NCBI RefSeq assembly: GCF_030253575.1 | Contig: NC_080565.1 | Location: 7,784,001-7,848,000 of the forward strand | Length of the DNA: 64,000 nucleotides | Source: Rhododendron vialii | Lineage: Eukaryota; Streptophyta; Magnoliopsida; Ericales; Ericaceae | Direction: 5' to 3' | In this document: positions 14,701 through 25,672 of the stretch, piece after piece | Position numbering within the stretch: position 1 is the stretch's first letter | Layout of the letters: each line of letters opens with the position of its first letter | Position numbers and translations under genes: made by a program | Notes under the pieces: generated by a model | Seen by the model: only the letters and a program-made list of their open reading frames with translations | What the model was told of the DNA's origin: nothing | Database searches by the model: none

Positions 14701-15588
14701 TGAGTTTGCCCTAATAGTTTTTTCTTAAAGTAAGAGGGTATTATCAATGTTTTAGTAGTAAAATTTTGTTTAGCTTCTAATCAAAAGTTTTAGAATTAAT
14801 CATTGGTCTTGACAAGAGGAAACGTAAAGGTATTATTATATGGACCAAAGTTGGAAACAAAGACTGTGAAAATGGTCTTTTCTGAGGGGTTTTTTTTATA
14901 TCTTTTGTGAACTTTTGGGATTTTGGATTTTACCAAAAAAATTGCCCGAATCTACCAAAAGACTTTCAATCAAGCCCTCACACCCCACCCTGATCCCGAG
15001 ACAACTCTTCTACAAGCACAATACACACACTCGCATTCATGTTGGGACCCACGCACACTTGTATAATCACACACACTTACACAACCACAATACACACAGT
15101 CACATTCATGTTGGGACCCACGCACACCATGCCTCCAGTGTGTGCGCGCCCCCCACATGAATGTGAGTGTGTGTGTAAAAAAAATTGGGCAAGTGTTTGT
15201 GGTTATAGAATTTTTTATCCCAAGAAAGGAAAGGATTGTCATTACTCATTTAGTAGTGAAGAAAGAGAGTGAACCTGCAATGGTCCTTGGCGGGATAAGT
15301 TCCCCCGGGAGGAATGGGTCTGGACCGTTTTCTCCAGTCATCTCTTAACTTCACCGAATTAGGGCTCGAATTTGCTTCTGTCTCCAATAAAGCATCAATA
15401 AAACTACACAAAATTGTTGTTCATATACAGATATATCCACACACAAACACACACACGGAGAGAGAGAGAGAGAGGAATTGGAGTAGTGTGGAAGTACCTT
15501 TAGGTGAAGAAGATGCTGAGGAAGCGACGACTGAGAAAGTGAAGGGTAAGGAGGAGGAGAGCTTGGAAGAGAGAATAGACATGGCCAT
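4316..15588 (-). CDS. HCAR: 7-hydroxymethyl chlorophyll a reductase, chloroplastic (19 exons)
   Basis: This enzyme reduces 7-hydroxymethyl chlorophyll a to chlorophyll a with ferredoxin, the last step of chlorophyll b-to-a conversion in the plastid, needed in chlorophyll breakdown. Exons, 5' to 3': 15588-15498, 15377-15275, 14376-14292, 13541-13430, 11526-11442, 11328-11287, 11139-11061, 10597-10546, 10449-10387, 9678-9581, 9108-9073, 8990-8929, 7192-7165, 5613-5534, 5361-5292, 5210-5153, 4781-4717, 4635-4541, 4406-4316. All introns are GT-AG, all phases match, and the total is 1395 nt (464 aa; the family is about 460). Seen: a Ser-rich transit-like N-terminus, CSKCGLC at residues 64-70 (Fe-S ligands), FCGVGCQVQ near 208-216, GTNCVDNG near 234, and SCYSCFDYTNALA near 300. 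The family binds FAD and 4Fe-4S clusters. The start is the first ATG giving a plastid-like leader; an in-frame upstream ATG at 15675 would add 29 residues. Several introns carry transposon insertions. Confidence 0.93.
5749..5790. repeat. (GT)n-(GA)n microsatellite in HCAR intron 13
   Basis: About 11 TG units run directly into about 10 GA units. It lies between exons 13 and 14 of the HCAR gene and has no coding role. A compound dinucleotide tract like this is likely to vary in length between individuals. Confidence 0.95.
6468..6603. mobile_element. short palindromic MITE in HCAR intron 13
   Basis: The left arm, beginning gggaaaatgactgccaagga, is repeated inverted on the right, ending tcctggaccgtcattttccc; the arms are about 52 bp and the loop is short. 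The paired blocks include tgataattaatatccgccaa and its inverse. This is the architecture of a foldback MITE. I see no clear target-site duplication, so superfamily is undetermined. Confidence 0.7.
7725..7793. repeat. two-copy direct repeat in HCAR intron 12
   Basis: A 29-bp segment beginning gttattgcctactgcacatc occurs twice, at 7725 and 7765, separated by an A-rich spacer. It lies just left of an element rich in accggttcg words and could be a target-site duplication or slippage product. Confidence 0.8.
7800..8385. mobile_element. degenerate DNA element with repeated gaaccgg-type words
   Basis: The segment opens with ggtaaaccagaccgaccgaa and closes with ccggtccaatccgaaccatg, and short words such as gaaccgg, ggttcggttc and ccgtctggtt recur at both ends with an AT-rich centre. 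Subterminal repeats of this kind are typical of non-autonomous hAT or Mutator elements. The ends are not sharply defined and there is no coding capacity. Confidence 0.4.
11775..12533. mobile_element. 759-bp DNA transposon in HCAR intron 4 with 8-bp TSD
   Basis: Ends are inverted: catagttgtcagaatcg at the left and cgatttgacaactatg at the right share the terminal inverted repeat catagttgtca. The flanking sequence gtattaat is duplicated at 11767-11774 and 12534-12541. Within the left part, a unit of about 106 bp containing gattcgtatcgtacgatt and ggctgccgaatcggaaatag occurs twice in tandem. Eight-base duplications point to hAT-like insertion (Mutator-like is possible at 9 bp). It lacks a transposase frame, so it is non-autonomous. 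Confidence 0.8.
13922..14053 (-). mobile_element. SINE-like fragment in HCAR intron 3
   Basis: On the minus strand, gctggtcaagtggtcagagc matches a tRNA-type box A, followed about 45 bases later by a weak box B (agttaaatctcaagg) and a tail ending in cctcactccccc. No A-tail or target duplication is evident, so this is probably an old or truncated copy. Confidence 0.4.
15023..15176. mobile_element. CA-rich palindromic element in HCAR intron 2
   Basis: The left end acacactcgcattcatgttg is inverted at the right end as ccacatgaatgtgagtgtgt. The block containing cattcatgttgggacccacg is also directly repeated inside. It looks like a small MITE that gained an internal duplication. Short open frames over this region are by-products of the repeats. 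Confidence 0.55.
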
Positions 15589-15943
15589 TGGCAACAGAGC
15601 CAAAGAGAAGATTTTACCAGATTTGTTCTGCGCCACAAGCAGTAGGAGTAATAAATGATGAAAGAAAACGGTCATATCGCCAACTGGGATGAGGGCAAAC
15701 AGTTGATTTAAATTACTTGGAGGGCAATTATTTAATAGTGTGATTAGACTTCAAACATTCTTTTAATCAATTTTTAATCAATTGAAGCGTACAGAAAAAA
15801 GATGGAAAAAGATCTTGGCACCGCGGAAACTTTCTTACCAAGAAATTATACTATCTAGTTTCATTCCTACCAAAAATATACCACTCTTAGTAATTTATTT
15901 GCTTATGAATAGCGTTTTACAAATCACTTATCAAAAAAAAAAA

Positions 15944-16082
15944 TAGAAATTGAATTTTACACTCTTTTTTTTACATCTACATTCCTTTTTTGAATTTTAG
16001 TGTTGAAAGTGAATTTAATTTTTTTGCTGGAAGACAAAAAAAAAGTGTAAATGTCAAAAAGAGAGTGTATAATTCAATTTCC
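15944..16082. mobile_element. T-rich palindromic MITE
   Basis: The left arm, starting gaaattgaattttacactc, pairs with the right arm ending gagtgtataattcaatttcc. Similar arms occur at 25479-25672 and 29508-29702, so this is a small repeated family in the window. No coding content. Confidence 0.6.
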
Positions 16083-16091
16083 AAAAAAATA

Positions 16092-16332
16092 CTCTCTCCA
16101 TTTCAAATTGATGGTCCGGTTCGGTCTTTAATGAAATTTTTAATTTAAATTGTTAATATCTTTCAATTTATAATATTTTTAAAGATTTTAAAAACTTTGT
16201 ATCATAGAATTAATTGAGATATATCATATAAGATCTATATTGCACATAAAATTCATTATAGGTTGAAACATATTAACAATTTAAAAAATGCACTGGAGAC
16301 CGAACCGGACCATCAATTTGGTACGGAGAGAG
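16092..16332. mobile_element. Stowaway-like MITE with TA target duplication
   Basis: Terminal inverted repeats of about 36 bp start ctctctccatttcaaattga and end atttggtacggagagag, with the inner parts (ggtccggttcggtc and inverse) also paired. TA flanks both ends (16090-16091, 16333-16334). Length, TA duplication and CTC(T/C)CTCC-type ends match the Tc1/mariner-derived Stowaway group. Confidence 0.75.
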
Positions 16333-16796
16333 TAGCGTTTTACAAATCATGGTTCAATTCAATAAATCTCGGAGTTTTTTATATTCCTTGTGTGCAAGGT
16401 ATCCTTTTATCGTAAGTAGTAGTATGTATGAAGTAGTCCCCCTTTGGATGGAGTGATTTTAAGAGAAAAGAAAGAGTTTTTATTATAGCTAAATCACTTA
16501 TTTGAATTAATTATTTTGGTGAGAAATGAAAAAAAAATACAAAATATATTTTAATTGTCTCCTCCCTTTTTTACTTCACTCTCTCTTACCATCCAAATGG
16601 GCTATTTGGAGACCTTAACTTTTACTAAACGTGCATGAAAATAAGCAAACCGTAAATAATTTTATTTGTTTGGCTGTCATAATTAGCCTATTTGGCTTTT
16701 GCATCCAATCATAGTATTTATTTTCAAATAAATAAATAAACGAAAAAGTATACTACTAGTTTTAATTTTTAACAAAATCTAACCAAACAGAGAGCC

Positions 16797-16933
16797 CTAA
16801 AGCTGTTGGAGATTTCCGGCATATTGGCGAGTAAAAGCTCCCAGACCCAGACACCACAGCCTCGCCAGTTACTCCGCCGCCAAAACCACTCGCCTGCTGC
16901 GGCGAGATTTTAGAATCTCGCTTGCCCCTCCCC

Positions 16934-16976
<43 letters not shown>

Positions 16977-17141
16977 GAGGCAGACCCAGACGTGGATCTG
17001 GTGAAATCGACGGCGACGGATTTCGGAATCAAAACCTACGCTACAGTGCCTTGCCCTTCGTCATCCGTCGTCGGCCGCCATTGCCCGTGGATCGGATTTC
17101 GACTCCTCTCTCTTTGCTTCCACTCTCCGGCGAGTTTTCCG
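16797..17141 (+). promoter_or_regulatory. GC-rich leader-exon-like block between HCAR and PPT1
   Basis: The sequence changes from AT-rich to GC-rich with several CpG and CCGCC blocks, contains a CT microsatellite typical of plant 5' UTRs (16938-16970), and ends at a good donor (ttttccg|gtaggttc). A T-rich intron-like stretch follows. This looks like a transcription start region with a first exon, possibly the untranslated leader of PPT1, whose ATG lies 1.2 kb downstream, or a remnant of another gene. A 100-residue frame crosses it (16922) but resembles nothing I know. Confidence 0.35.
16938..16970. repeat. (CT)n microsatellite
   Basis: About 16 CT units, in the GC-rich leader-like block. CT tracts often lie in plant core promoters and 5' UTRs. 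Confidence 0.95.
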
Positions 17142-18357
17142 GTAGGTTCTTGGAATTTTTAACTGGGTGTGTGTGTGTGTTTGAATTTCTGGGTTTCAAT
17201 TTATGTTTTTTTGACTGGAATTGATTTGTGGGTTTGATTTGTAACTTTTTTGAGGATTGATTTTGTATTTGTGGGTTTGAGGTTGTCAACTGAAACAGAG
17301 GTTCTGGGTTTGTAATCGGAAATAGCCGTGGTGTTGTGTTGCTGGTTTGTGTTGCTGCTGTTGCAAATTTCAGAGAGAGGGAGAGAGAGGATTGATTTAG
17401 TACAAATGGCGTTTGGTTTTGTTTAGGCCATTGGGTACACATGTATTGAATGAGCAAAATGAGAGAAAAAGCACTTTTCCTTGCTTAAATGGCTAAAAAT
17501 TTGGTGTGACTGATGAGATGCTAAGTATTCATTAGTTCCATAGTTGCCCTGTTCTTGCCCGGTTACTCTGTCCAGCTCTGTTTTTGCTTCTCGATCAAAT
17601 CAATTTTGTGTGTGTGTGGCTCTTTTATTGTCTAAGCTGTCCATTTTTTTGTTTTGTTTTGTGTTCTTGCCCTGCTTGGCGTAGAAAATGAAAAATGAAA
17701 GGGAATGATGCTGAATCTGTTTTAATCGGAATGGACCCAAGTCGAGCTAGACAATAATGTATTTTATTTTATTTTTGACAAATTTTCTTTATCCCCAAAC
17801 AACAATAGAACGCAGTCACACATTACCAACCAAAATGAAAGTAGTTGAACACAATTGTGCCCCGCTGCCGAGCAAAAAAAAATTAAAAAATTGCGCCTTG
17901 CGCTTAAGTTCCAGGGGACCTTGGCGCTTCGGTGCGCCTTTCGCCATTTAAAACATTGCTGGTAACAAAACGCTGGCATTTTGCATCGCAGCAGACATCA
18001 CAACAAGTACTCCATACGGCACGTCTAAAATGAGGCGGCAACGAACTCGGAACCAACCAACCAAACAAACGCGGAGATCATCAATGGAGTATGTATTAGG
18101 GAAATGCTATAATACACAATCTCTTTTTTGGGATACTATACAATATGTGTTGCGTAACATTTAATCACTGAGCGGCGTAAAATTGGCGTGACATTTTACC
18201 AATAGGCATAACGTTTACCACTGAAGGCACCTTAAACCATTGAGAGACACACATTTATGGCATAATATTTACCACTTTACAGGCATGCCATCGCTTCGAC
18301 CTTTTCCCATATTATTAATTGGTGAACAAATTTGGATTGTCACAGTGAAAGAAAAGA

Positions 18358-21300
18358 ATGGCAGTGTTTCAACGGCTCTCTCGATCGCGTTTACTTTGTA
18401 CCCTACACCACCACCATCACCCGCTCTCTAATCGTTTCTCTCACTCCATCTTCCCTCTGCTTTCCCCTTCCTCACCCACTCCCACAACCCCTAACCCTAA
18501 CCCTAGCACTGATTCCCGCATTCACCTCCCCATCTCCCAATATGAAAATTTCACCTCCAAATTCAGATTCAATTCCAGCGTATTATTACTACAGAACGCA
18601 TGCATCTCCACGTCGTCCGGCATAGCTGAAAAGGAAGGTGGTGCTCCGAAGACCAACGGTGGCGATGCCGGTGGTTCGAAGAAGACAGGGGAGGTGTCTT
18701 GGGTGGATTTGTACTTGCCGGAGAAAGCCCGGCCATATGCCCACCTTGCTCGCTTGGATAAGCCTATTGGGACGTGGTTGCTTGCTTGGCCTTGCTTCTG
18801 GTATGATTTTTTTGGTTGTTTGATTTCTAGTTTTTGGTTGTTTGATTTCTAGTTTTTTTTATGCCTTTTACTTCAAATCAGTAAAGGTACATGTGCGTTG
18901 CATGTGGTATCTCTTCAATAAGGTTGAAGCTAATTTTACACCATCCTCAAGTGGAGTGGTAGCCTGGTAGGCACCATGAACCCCATACATTTGACTTTCG
19001 AATCTCACGAACTCCAATTAACACTGCTGACTTTCGCAGAGGAAAAGAAATTACACCATCCCAGTACTTTATTTAGATTTTTTGACTTGCATAAATATAA
19101 TAGATTTGGCACCATTTTGAATGTCTCAAATATAACATGCACAACTCTAGAATTAGTACTAGAATGTGTGGCATTTCTTATACTAATGCTAGCTATTGGA
19201 GTGTGTCACACCTAATAGTGAAACAAAGAGTTAAAAAGCATATGATTGGTATTGCATTTAGTCTAAAAACAAAGAGTTGAGAAAAACAGATGATCAGTAT
19301 TGGGTTTAGTCTAAGGTTCTGTTGTCAACTTTTAGCCTTCGAAAATACTGGAGCTACAAACTGAGCAAAGCTTGCCAACCCAGCTTCTTGACATCCAACA
19401 CGAATGAACTGCAATGTTAGAAGCTATTTTATTATGACCGTACTATGCATAACGAAGGAAGATGCTCCTCTTTACCCAGTATAGTCGTATCCAAAACTTG
19501 TGGACGTGTCTTGCCCTAAGAAAAGCATCCCTCCAAGAAAAGAACAGGAAAGGTTCAAACCCTTATTTCCGAATGAGTTCAATTATTTATTCGATCAGTT
19601 ACAGATTGGATCTTACGCCAAACGTGGACCGCCCAAATAGGACACTTGTGCTGTGGGTGCAGGTTTCTCAATCCAATCTTTCAAAGAGACTCGAAGCAGT
19701 ACATTTCAGAATTGAATTCAACTAGCAACAGACAATCTAATTTCAGCGTGGAATGAAAAATCTTCATGATAGTTACTTTACGTGCTAGTATAATGGCATT
19801 AACGGGGGGAGTTATTTATCCAATAATGCTAGAACCACACACAAACTCTCTCTCTACTCACACACACACGCACACGCACACACACTCTTAACATATTTGC
19901 TTGCAAAGGGTTGAAAAAAATAAATGCATTTCTTTCCCTAATTAAACGTAATTGGTTCTTTAATTCCTTAGGTAGGTGGGATTGGTATTATTTTGGAAAG
20001 AATAATTACATACATTGCCAACATAAGATTTACATATATAATGAATTTTAGCTTCAATTAAGTACTGCCACATGTCGCATCCTTGTTTCTCCTCACGAAA
20101 TGTCATTCTGCAATACTATACAGTATAGATTTGTTGTAGCCACATCAAAACTCCATCTGTGCTTGGTGGTCCATTTTCGGCATTCATGTCATGTTTTAAA
20201 TTGTCTACAATTGAACTAATTGAGATCTATCAAATAAGATCTATATTGCATATTTTTAGATATTCACATTATATCATGTAGGATTACTGGATTATACGTC
20301 CATTGCTATTAGTCCATCAAGCAAACAGGCTTTTGAGTCTTTCAATGATCTGGAGAACTACAGTTGCAAGATTTTGTGGGATAAAATATTCTACTGACAC
20401 TTCCCTTAGGGTCATATTCATTGATTCAGGTCAATTACATTGGCAGCATTTCCTGGTAACCTTCCTGATATTAAAATGCTGACGCTATTTGGCTGTGGGG
20501 CTTTGCTTTTAAGAGGTGCCGGGTGTACTGTTAATGATCTCCTTGACCGGGATATTGATACCAAGGTACTTCCTGAGCTTTTTGTTCCTAAATGAATTGC
20601 TGTTGGAATAGATATCCATTGTCTTAGTGATAATATGGTGAAAATTCATGCGCTCTTTGGTTGATTTTCTTATAAGTAAATGTGCCGATTAGAAGAAATA
20701 GTCTCACGAACTACGTTACAAATTGATAATTACAATGCTTTCTACCTTTTCAGAACCTCCCTGGTGAAGTTCTTTAATTAGTCGTTTGATGCCACGGTTA
20801 TTTTTAATCGGGGTTGGTGGTACCGTGCAATGGTCTTCTTGATTGGCACTGGTGCAGAGGTTTTCATTACTTGTCAAATAAGAGAATATCAAATTCTTGC
20901 TCATTTAAGTTATAAAGATTTGTACTTAAAAACCACCATGGATTGACAACTTGATAATGAGCACTGCGCTTTGCTGATTATGTGGCTTTTAGGCTTTTAG
21001 CGACCAGATTATGTTATGTTATGATAACTGTTACAAATATTTGAACATCTTATGGTCAAATCTCCCCATCTCCCAGCTAGTTTGAGGAAGTAGTTTGATT
21101 GTCTTACAAGTAAATGGGCCGCTTAAAAGACTTTGTGAAAAGCGAGATATCTTTTTGGACCTCCCCCATTGAGTTCTGTCGTGTTGTTTTTTGAACGGTG
21201 TTGGTGCAATCCTTATTTAGATTGACACTTCATAATTTGTTTTAGTTGTTTTAATACTCGTTGTTTGGAAGAAGTTTTTTCCTTTTTGCCTCTCCATGAT

Positions 21301-21554
21301 CATACCAGCACTGTTCTAACTTTGAGGAAAACATTTTCTGTTAATCATTGTTCTTATTCATCGAACAATTATTCTTGTCTGCTTTCCGTAGTGGAATGTT
21401 TAGAATTTTACTGTGCAGGTAGAACGTACAAAATTGAGACCAATTGCAAGTGGAGCTTTGACACCGTTTCAAGGCATTTGTTTTCTTGGATTTCAATTGC
21501 TTTTGGGCCTTGGCATTCTCCTCCAACTGAACAATTATAGGTATGGGTCATCTC

Positions 21555-21585
<31 letters not shown>

Positions 21586-24500
21586 GCGTATCTTGTTGTG
21601 GCGGTTGTTTGGGTTATCCTAGGAATCACCTGGACACTTATGAAGAATTGTTATCAATAAACGGCTTTATGGGAAGTGCCTTCAAATATCACTACAATTA
21701 AATGAGCCAGTCTTCTTGTTTTATTTCACAGTTCTTTTTAATTGTGGAGTGGCATTATTTATTAGTGCTTTTCTTTCTAGCAGCCTCACCGATTTTAAAA
21801 CTTTGCTATTGCTGCTGATTCAGAACTGTAATTAATTAGGGGATGGAGTTCAGTCATTTTGGTTTACCTTGCATTTCTAAAGGTATTAATGAAATATATG
21901 CTTCTCTTTATCTTGATCCAATGACCGAGGAGAACTACAAAATAGGGCTTTAGCTTGCTTGAAGGTGTCAGGGAAACGAGTCTCTTGATTGGTGCACTTT
22001 AATTGTGCATCTTATGTTTGTATTGATCTAAGCTGGAATGTGTAGAGTCCAGTTGTAGTATACAATAATGGACTCCAAAGCTACTCAAACCATCAATTAA
22101 GCAAAAGCTACTTATCCAAAAATTACCACCTTTAAATGCTATCCTCTTCACCAATTATTTTCCCTTTATTGATCAAATGTTACCAGTTCCAGTATGTAAA
22201 CCAAGTAATACAATGCAAGCTAGGTGTTGGGTTAAGTCCTGCAACAAGCACAACCCCCCTTTAGGAGGCCTTGGCATAGTTGGGTTCTCTGCTTTAGTGT
22301 GATTCAGCCATGGATGCTTAGTGGAGATCCTCGTAGCCCGATAACCTAAGGGTACCTTTGCAAGGTTTGTACGAGGGTGAAAATGCCTATGCTTTATTAT
22401 TATGAAGGTGGGAGAAAAGATAAAACAATGAGAATATTAACTTGAGTTCGATAAGATTGACGAAAGATTTTCTAAATTGTAAAATTGTTTTTTTTGCATG
22501 CAATTATTCTGTTGCCACACATGCATGGAAACCCAAAATGACAGTAAATGTGTAGCGTGGAAAAGATTCACATTTTTGGTTCACGGATCTGACTGAATTA
22601 GTTCTGTGGGCATCAGCACGCATGCATACACAGAAGGGTATTAATTGCATACAAATATGGAAAATAAATGAAGAGCCATATTTATGTGCAAGTCTGGCTG
22701 AATCAACTCTTGTACATGTATTTTTTGGGGGTGCTTCAGAAATTCAACTCTTGTACGTGTAGTTGTTACGTTCATTGGGCAGTTGTTTGAAAACTAATGT
22801 AGCGTATGTAATATGTAAAATATTGTCGTTTATGTGCTTTCCAACAGCCGTGTTTTGGGGGCTTCTTCCTTGCTGCTAGTCTTCTCTTATCCCCTCATGA
22901 AGAGGCTGACATTTTGGGTAATTCTTTTAAGTATGGGTTTTTTTCAATGGTACTCTTCTTTTCTTCTGATGAAGATTTCTGGGAAGTTTGACTGATTTTA
23001 CTATCTACTGATGGCGCAGCCACAAGCCTATTTAGGTTTGACCTTCAACTGGGGAGCATTATTAGGATGGTCTGCAGTTAGGGGAAGTCTTGATCCTGCT
23101 GTTGTCTTCCCACTTTACATTTCTGGGGTGTTCTGGACACTTGTGTATGACACAATATATGCACATCAGGTACAAATGTTTTCTTTTTAAATTTTGAATC
23201 ATTTGCTTACTTTTCTAACTATTGTCTAGCTCAGATTCATTCCTACAAAAGTACCCTAGCAAAAATATGCTATATAATATCTGAATAATTTCTTTTTGCT
23301 ATCAAACACTTATGTTCGTGCATAATTGAACATACAAATTTTTTTGTTTATGTTTTGCGTGCATAATTGGCTGGTTTAAAAAACTGTTGTAGTAGTCGAA
23401 CTGTGTGATATTTGTTCAAGTAACTATGGAAAATGAGGTGGCCTCTACGTGAAGAGTAATTGTTTGCCGTGCATGCAGGATAAAGAAGATGATATGAAAG
23501 TGGGTGTTAAATCTACTGCCTTGCGGTTTGGGGATTCTACTAAGGAGTGGGTTACAGGATTTGGTATAGCATGCATCAGTAGTCTTGCCCTTAGTGGATT
23601 CTATGCTAACATTGGTATTGACTTGGACTTTGTTTCATGTTTGGTACTTTTATGGTTAAATGGAGTTGGCTCATACTCTCTCTGTCTCTCTGGGTGGAGT
23701 AGGATGGCCATTTTACGCATCTTTGGCAGCTGCCTCTGGTCAACTAGCATGGCAGATTTTTATGGTTGATCTTTCTTGCCGGGCTGACTGCAATAGGAAG
23801 TGGGTATTACAGTTTCCGCTCAACTTTTGCCTATGGGCCAATATGAAATTATATTGTTTTAGGCTAGTATGGATATTGAATTTTGACCGTTTGCGACACT
23901 TTGATGAAAACAAGCTATGATTGACCTAGTATTTCTTGCGAATGAACTATAAGTGTATAATTAATTTGGTTTCTTATGTCATAATTGAACTGCAGTCATT
24001 TCTGATTTAATGATAATTAATGACGAGTTTTGTAAAATGATTCCTTTTGTGCAACGTCATTATAAGTGGTGTTGGAGGGGTTCTTTCCTTCCCGAATTCA
24101 ATCCAATCACTATTCTAATGCTTGAGATCATAGCTTTCAGAATGTTGGACAGAATATCTATCTTTACCCAATTATATGTTCTAATTGTTCTCCTGGCTTC
24201 AGCGATAGAAGCTTTCCGCATTCCCATCTCGCAGTCTCACCCTGGCCCACCTTCCTCCCTTGAAACCCCAAGTTTATCTCAGTACATCTGTTTCACTATC
24301 TTAACTGTGTAAGACGTCCCAATCTCTAAGGGCTGGTTTATCTGATCACGCTGCTGATTCCAGTATCCATGCTGATACACGCATATTCATCTAATATCAA
24401 ATAGAAATTCAAAATAAAATGTTATGAAACACTCACGTTGAGAGTCTTTATGCCGTAAGATGATAAGGAGGTTTTCTTTTCCTTTTTAGTTGGTTTTTAT

Positions 24501-24996
24501 TCATTGTTATTTGAATTTTTCTGTAATTTACTTTGAAGGTCAAATGTAGTAGCCAGGAAAATTTCTGCCTTTGTGGCCGTCTGCCGTATGTGTCATGTCA
24601 AATTTTAACTTTCTTGTTTTCCTTTGCTTCCCCTTGATGTTACTGGTCAACATAGCTCTGGTACCATATTTCTGAGCCAAATTGATTCCTACTTCAATAA
24701 TAGATTGACCAAGTAGTATCAGGAGACAAGTCTCTAGTCTTTTTACAGCACCAATTATCAGTGAGCTGTTATTCACATTTCACACACAACTTAATCAGGG
24801 CTTAAAGGTCTGGTAAGGCAAGTTCTCCTTGTCTTTGGTTTTGACTTTCTTGAACATGCTACCATTTTGCACACTCAAGTCTGGAAAATACTGATTGCTG
24901 GTACCCTTTTCCTGTCTTTTTGCCAGATTTGTCTCCAACAAGTGGTTTGGTGCTCTTATTTTCAGCGGTATCTTATTTGGAAGACTTGTATCCTAA
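18358..24996 (+). CDS. PPT1: 4-hydroxybenzoate polyprenyltransferase, mitochondrial (8 exons)
   Basis: COQ2-type UbiA prenyltransferase that attaches the polyprenyl chain to 4-hydroxybenzoate in ubiquinone synthesis at the inner mitochondrial membrane. Exons: 18358-18800, 20430-20565, 21419-21540, 22848-22917, 23020-23169, 23479-23614, 23703-23799, 24927-24996. All introns are GT-AG, phases join without a break, and the total is 1224 nt (407 aa), a normal length for plant PPT1. Seen: an Arg/Ser/His-rich mitochondrial leader in exon 1, then [13 protein letters not shown] near residue 133, the prenyl-diphosphate/Mg motif NDLLDRDID at 183-191, the second Asp-rich motif DKEDDMKVG from 308, and several hydrophobic segments. 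The start is the first ATG of the open exon and gives the leader. It is divergent to HCAR with 2.8 kb between start codons. Confidence 0.93.
18945..19060 (+). mobile_element. possible SINE remnant in PPT1 intron 1
   Basis: Has gtggtagcctggtaggcac (box A-like) and, about 35 bases on, ctttcgaatctcacg (box B-like). No tail or target duplication was found. Weak call. Confidence 0.3.
21562..21587. repeat. (GT)n microsatellite in PPT1 intron 3
   Basis: About 12 to 13 TG units directly downstream of exon 3 of the polyprenyltransferase gene. Confidence 0.9.
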
Positions 24997-25130
24997 AGGT
25001 ATAGTTTCCTTCAGAACAGTCTGTAAAACTTGTGCAATTTAACATTGAGTTTGTGGGAACTAGTGTTTTATGCTTTTTTAGAACTCATAAACATCCATTT
25101 TGGAATGTTTGCTATTAGTTGGGGATGTAT

Positions 25131-25375
25131 AGGGCTGCAAACATACCGAGCTGCGTGCAAGCAGCTATAAAGCTCGGCTCGGCTCAGCTAGACTTGTTTA
25201 GTAATCGAGCTGAGCTTGATCTCAAGTTGTAGACTCGTTTACTAAACGAGCCAAGCTCAATCAAAAGCTCAGCTCATTTAAAGAGGCGGCTCGTTAAGTA
25301 AATTAGCAAATCTCGGTTCGTTAAGGGCTCGGCTAGGTTACAAATGAGCTGAGCTTGAGCTCATGTAGTATTTGA
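25131..25375. mobile_element. repeat rich in gagct/ctcg words
   Basis: Words such as gctcggctcggctcag, gagctgagcttg and aaacgagcc recur in both orientations over 240 bp downstream of PPT1. The start agggctgcaaac resembles that of common plant non-autonomous DNA elements with GAGC-rich subterminal repeats. Ends are uncertain. Confidence 0.4.
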
Positions 25376-25478
25376 CGTAAAGGGTAAGAAATATGCTAAA
25401 CAAAAAAAATGGGAGAGTGCTAGAGTAACTTCACTTCAACCTAACTTTTTATCTCCGTCCGTCTCCCTTTTTTTCCAC

Positions 25479-25672
25479 TCTCTGGAATTGATTTTTGCAC
25501 TCCCCTTTTACCAGTTGCACTTCTGTTTTTATTCTTAGTCATTTGAATTTACTACACTACCCTTTGATTGTAAAATATTGAACCACTGAAAGGAGAGAGT
25601 TGTAAATTCAAATCAATAAAGTAAAAGAAATGAGTATTGTTATAAAAAAGGGAAGCGTGAGAATCACTACTT
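25479..25672. mobile_element. T-rich palindromic MITE
   Basis: The left end aattgatttttgcactccc pairs imperfectly with the right end gggaagcgtgagaatcacta. The same type of arm is seen at 15944-16082 and 29508-29702. Confidence 0.5.

Noticed and set aside
15005..15180. Repeated cacattcatgttgggaccc units, considered as a CRISPR-like or minisatellite array
   Set aside because: Only two direct copies with an inverted one; fits a small palindromic element in a plant intron.
19462..19725. 87-residue frame in PPT1 intron 1, considered as a possible organelle DNA insert
   Set aside because: I could not match it to a plastid or mitochondrial gene; a nucleotide search against organelle genomes would decide.
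24010..24312. 100-residue frame downstream of PPT1 exon 7
   Set aside because: It lies inside intron 7 and has no relation to UbiA enzymes; exon 8 at 24927 completes the protein.
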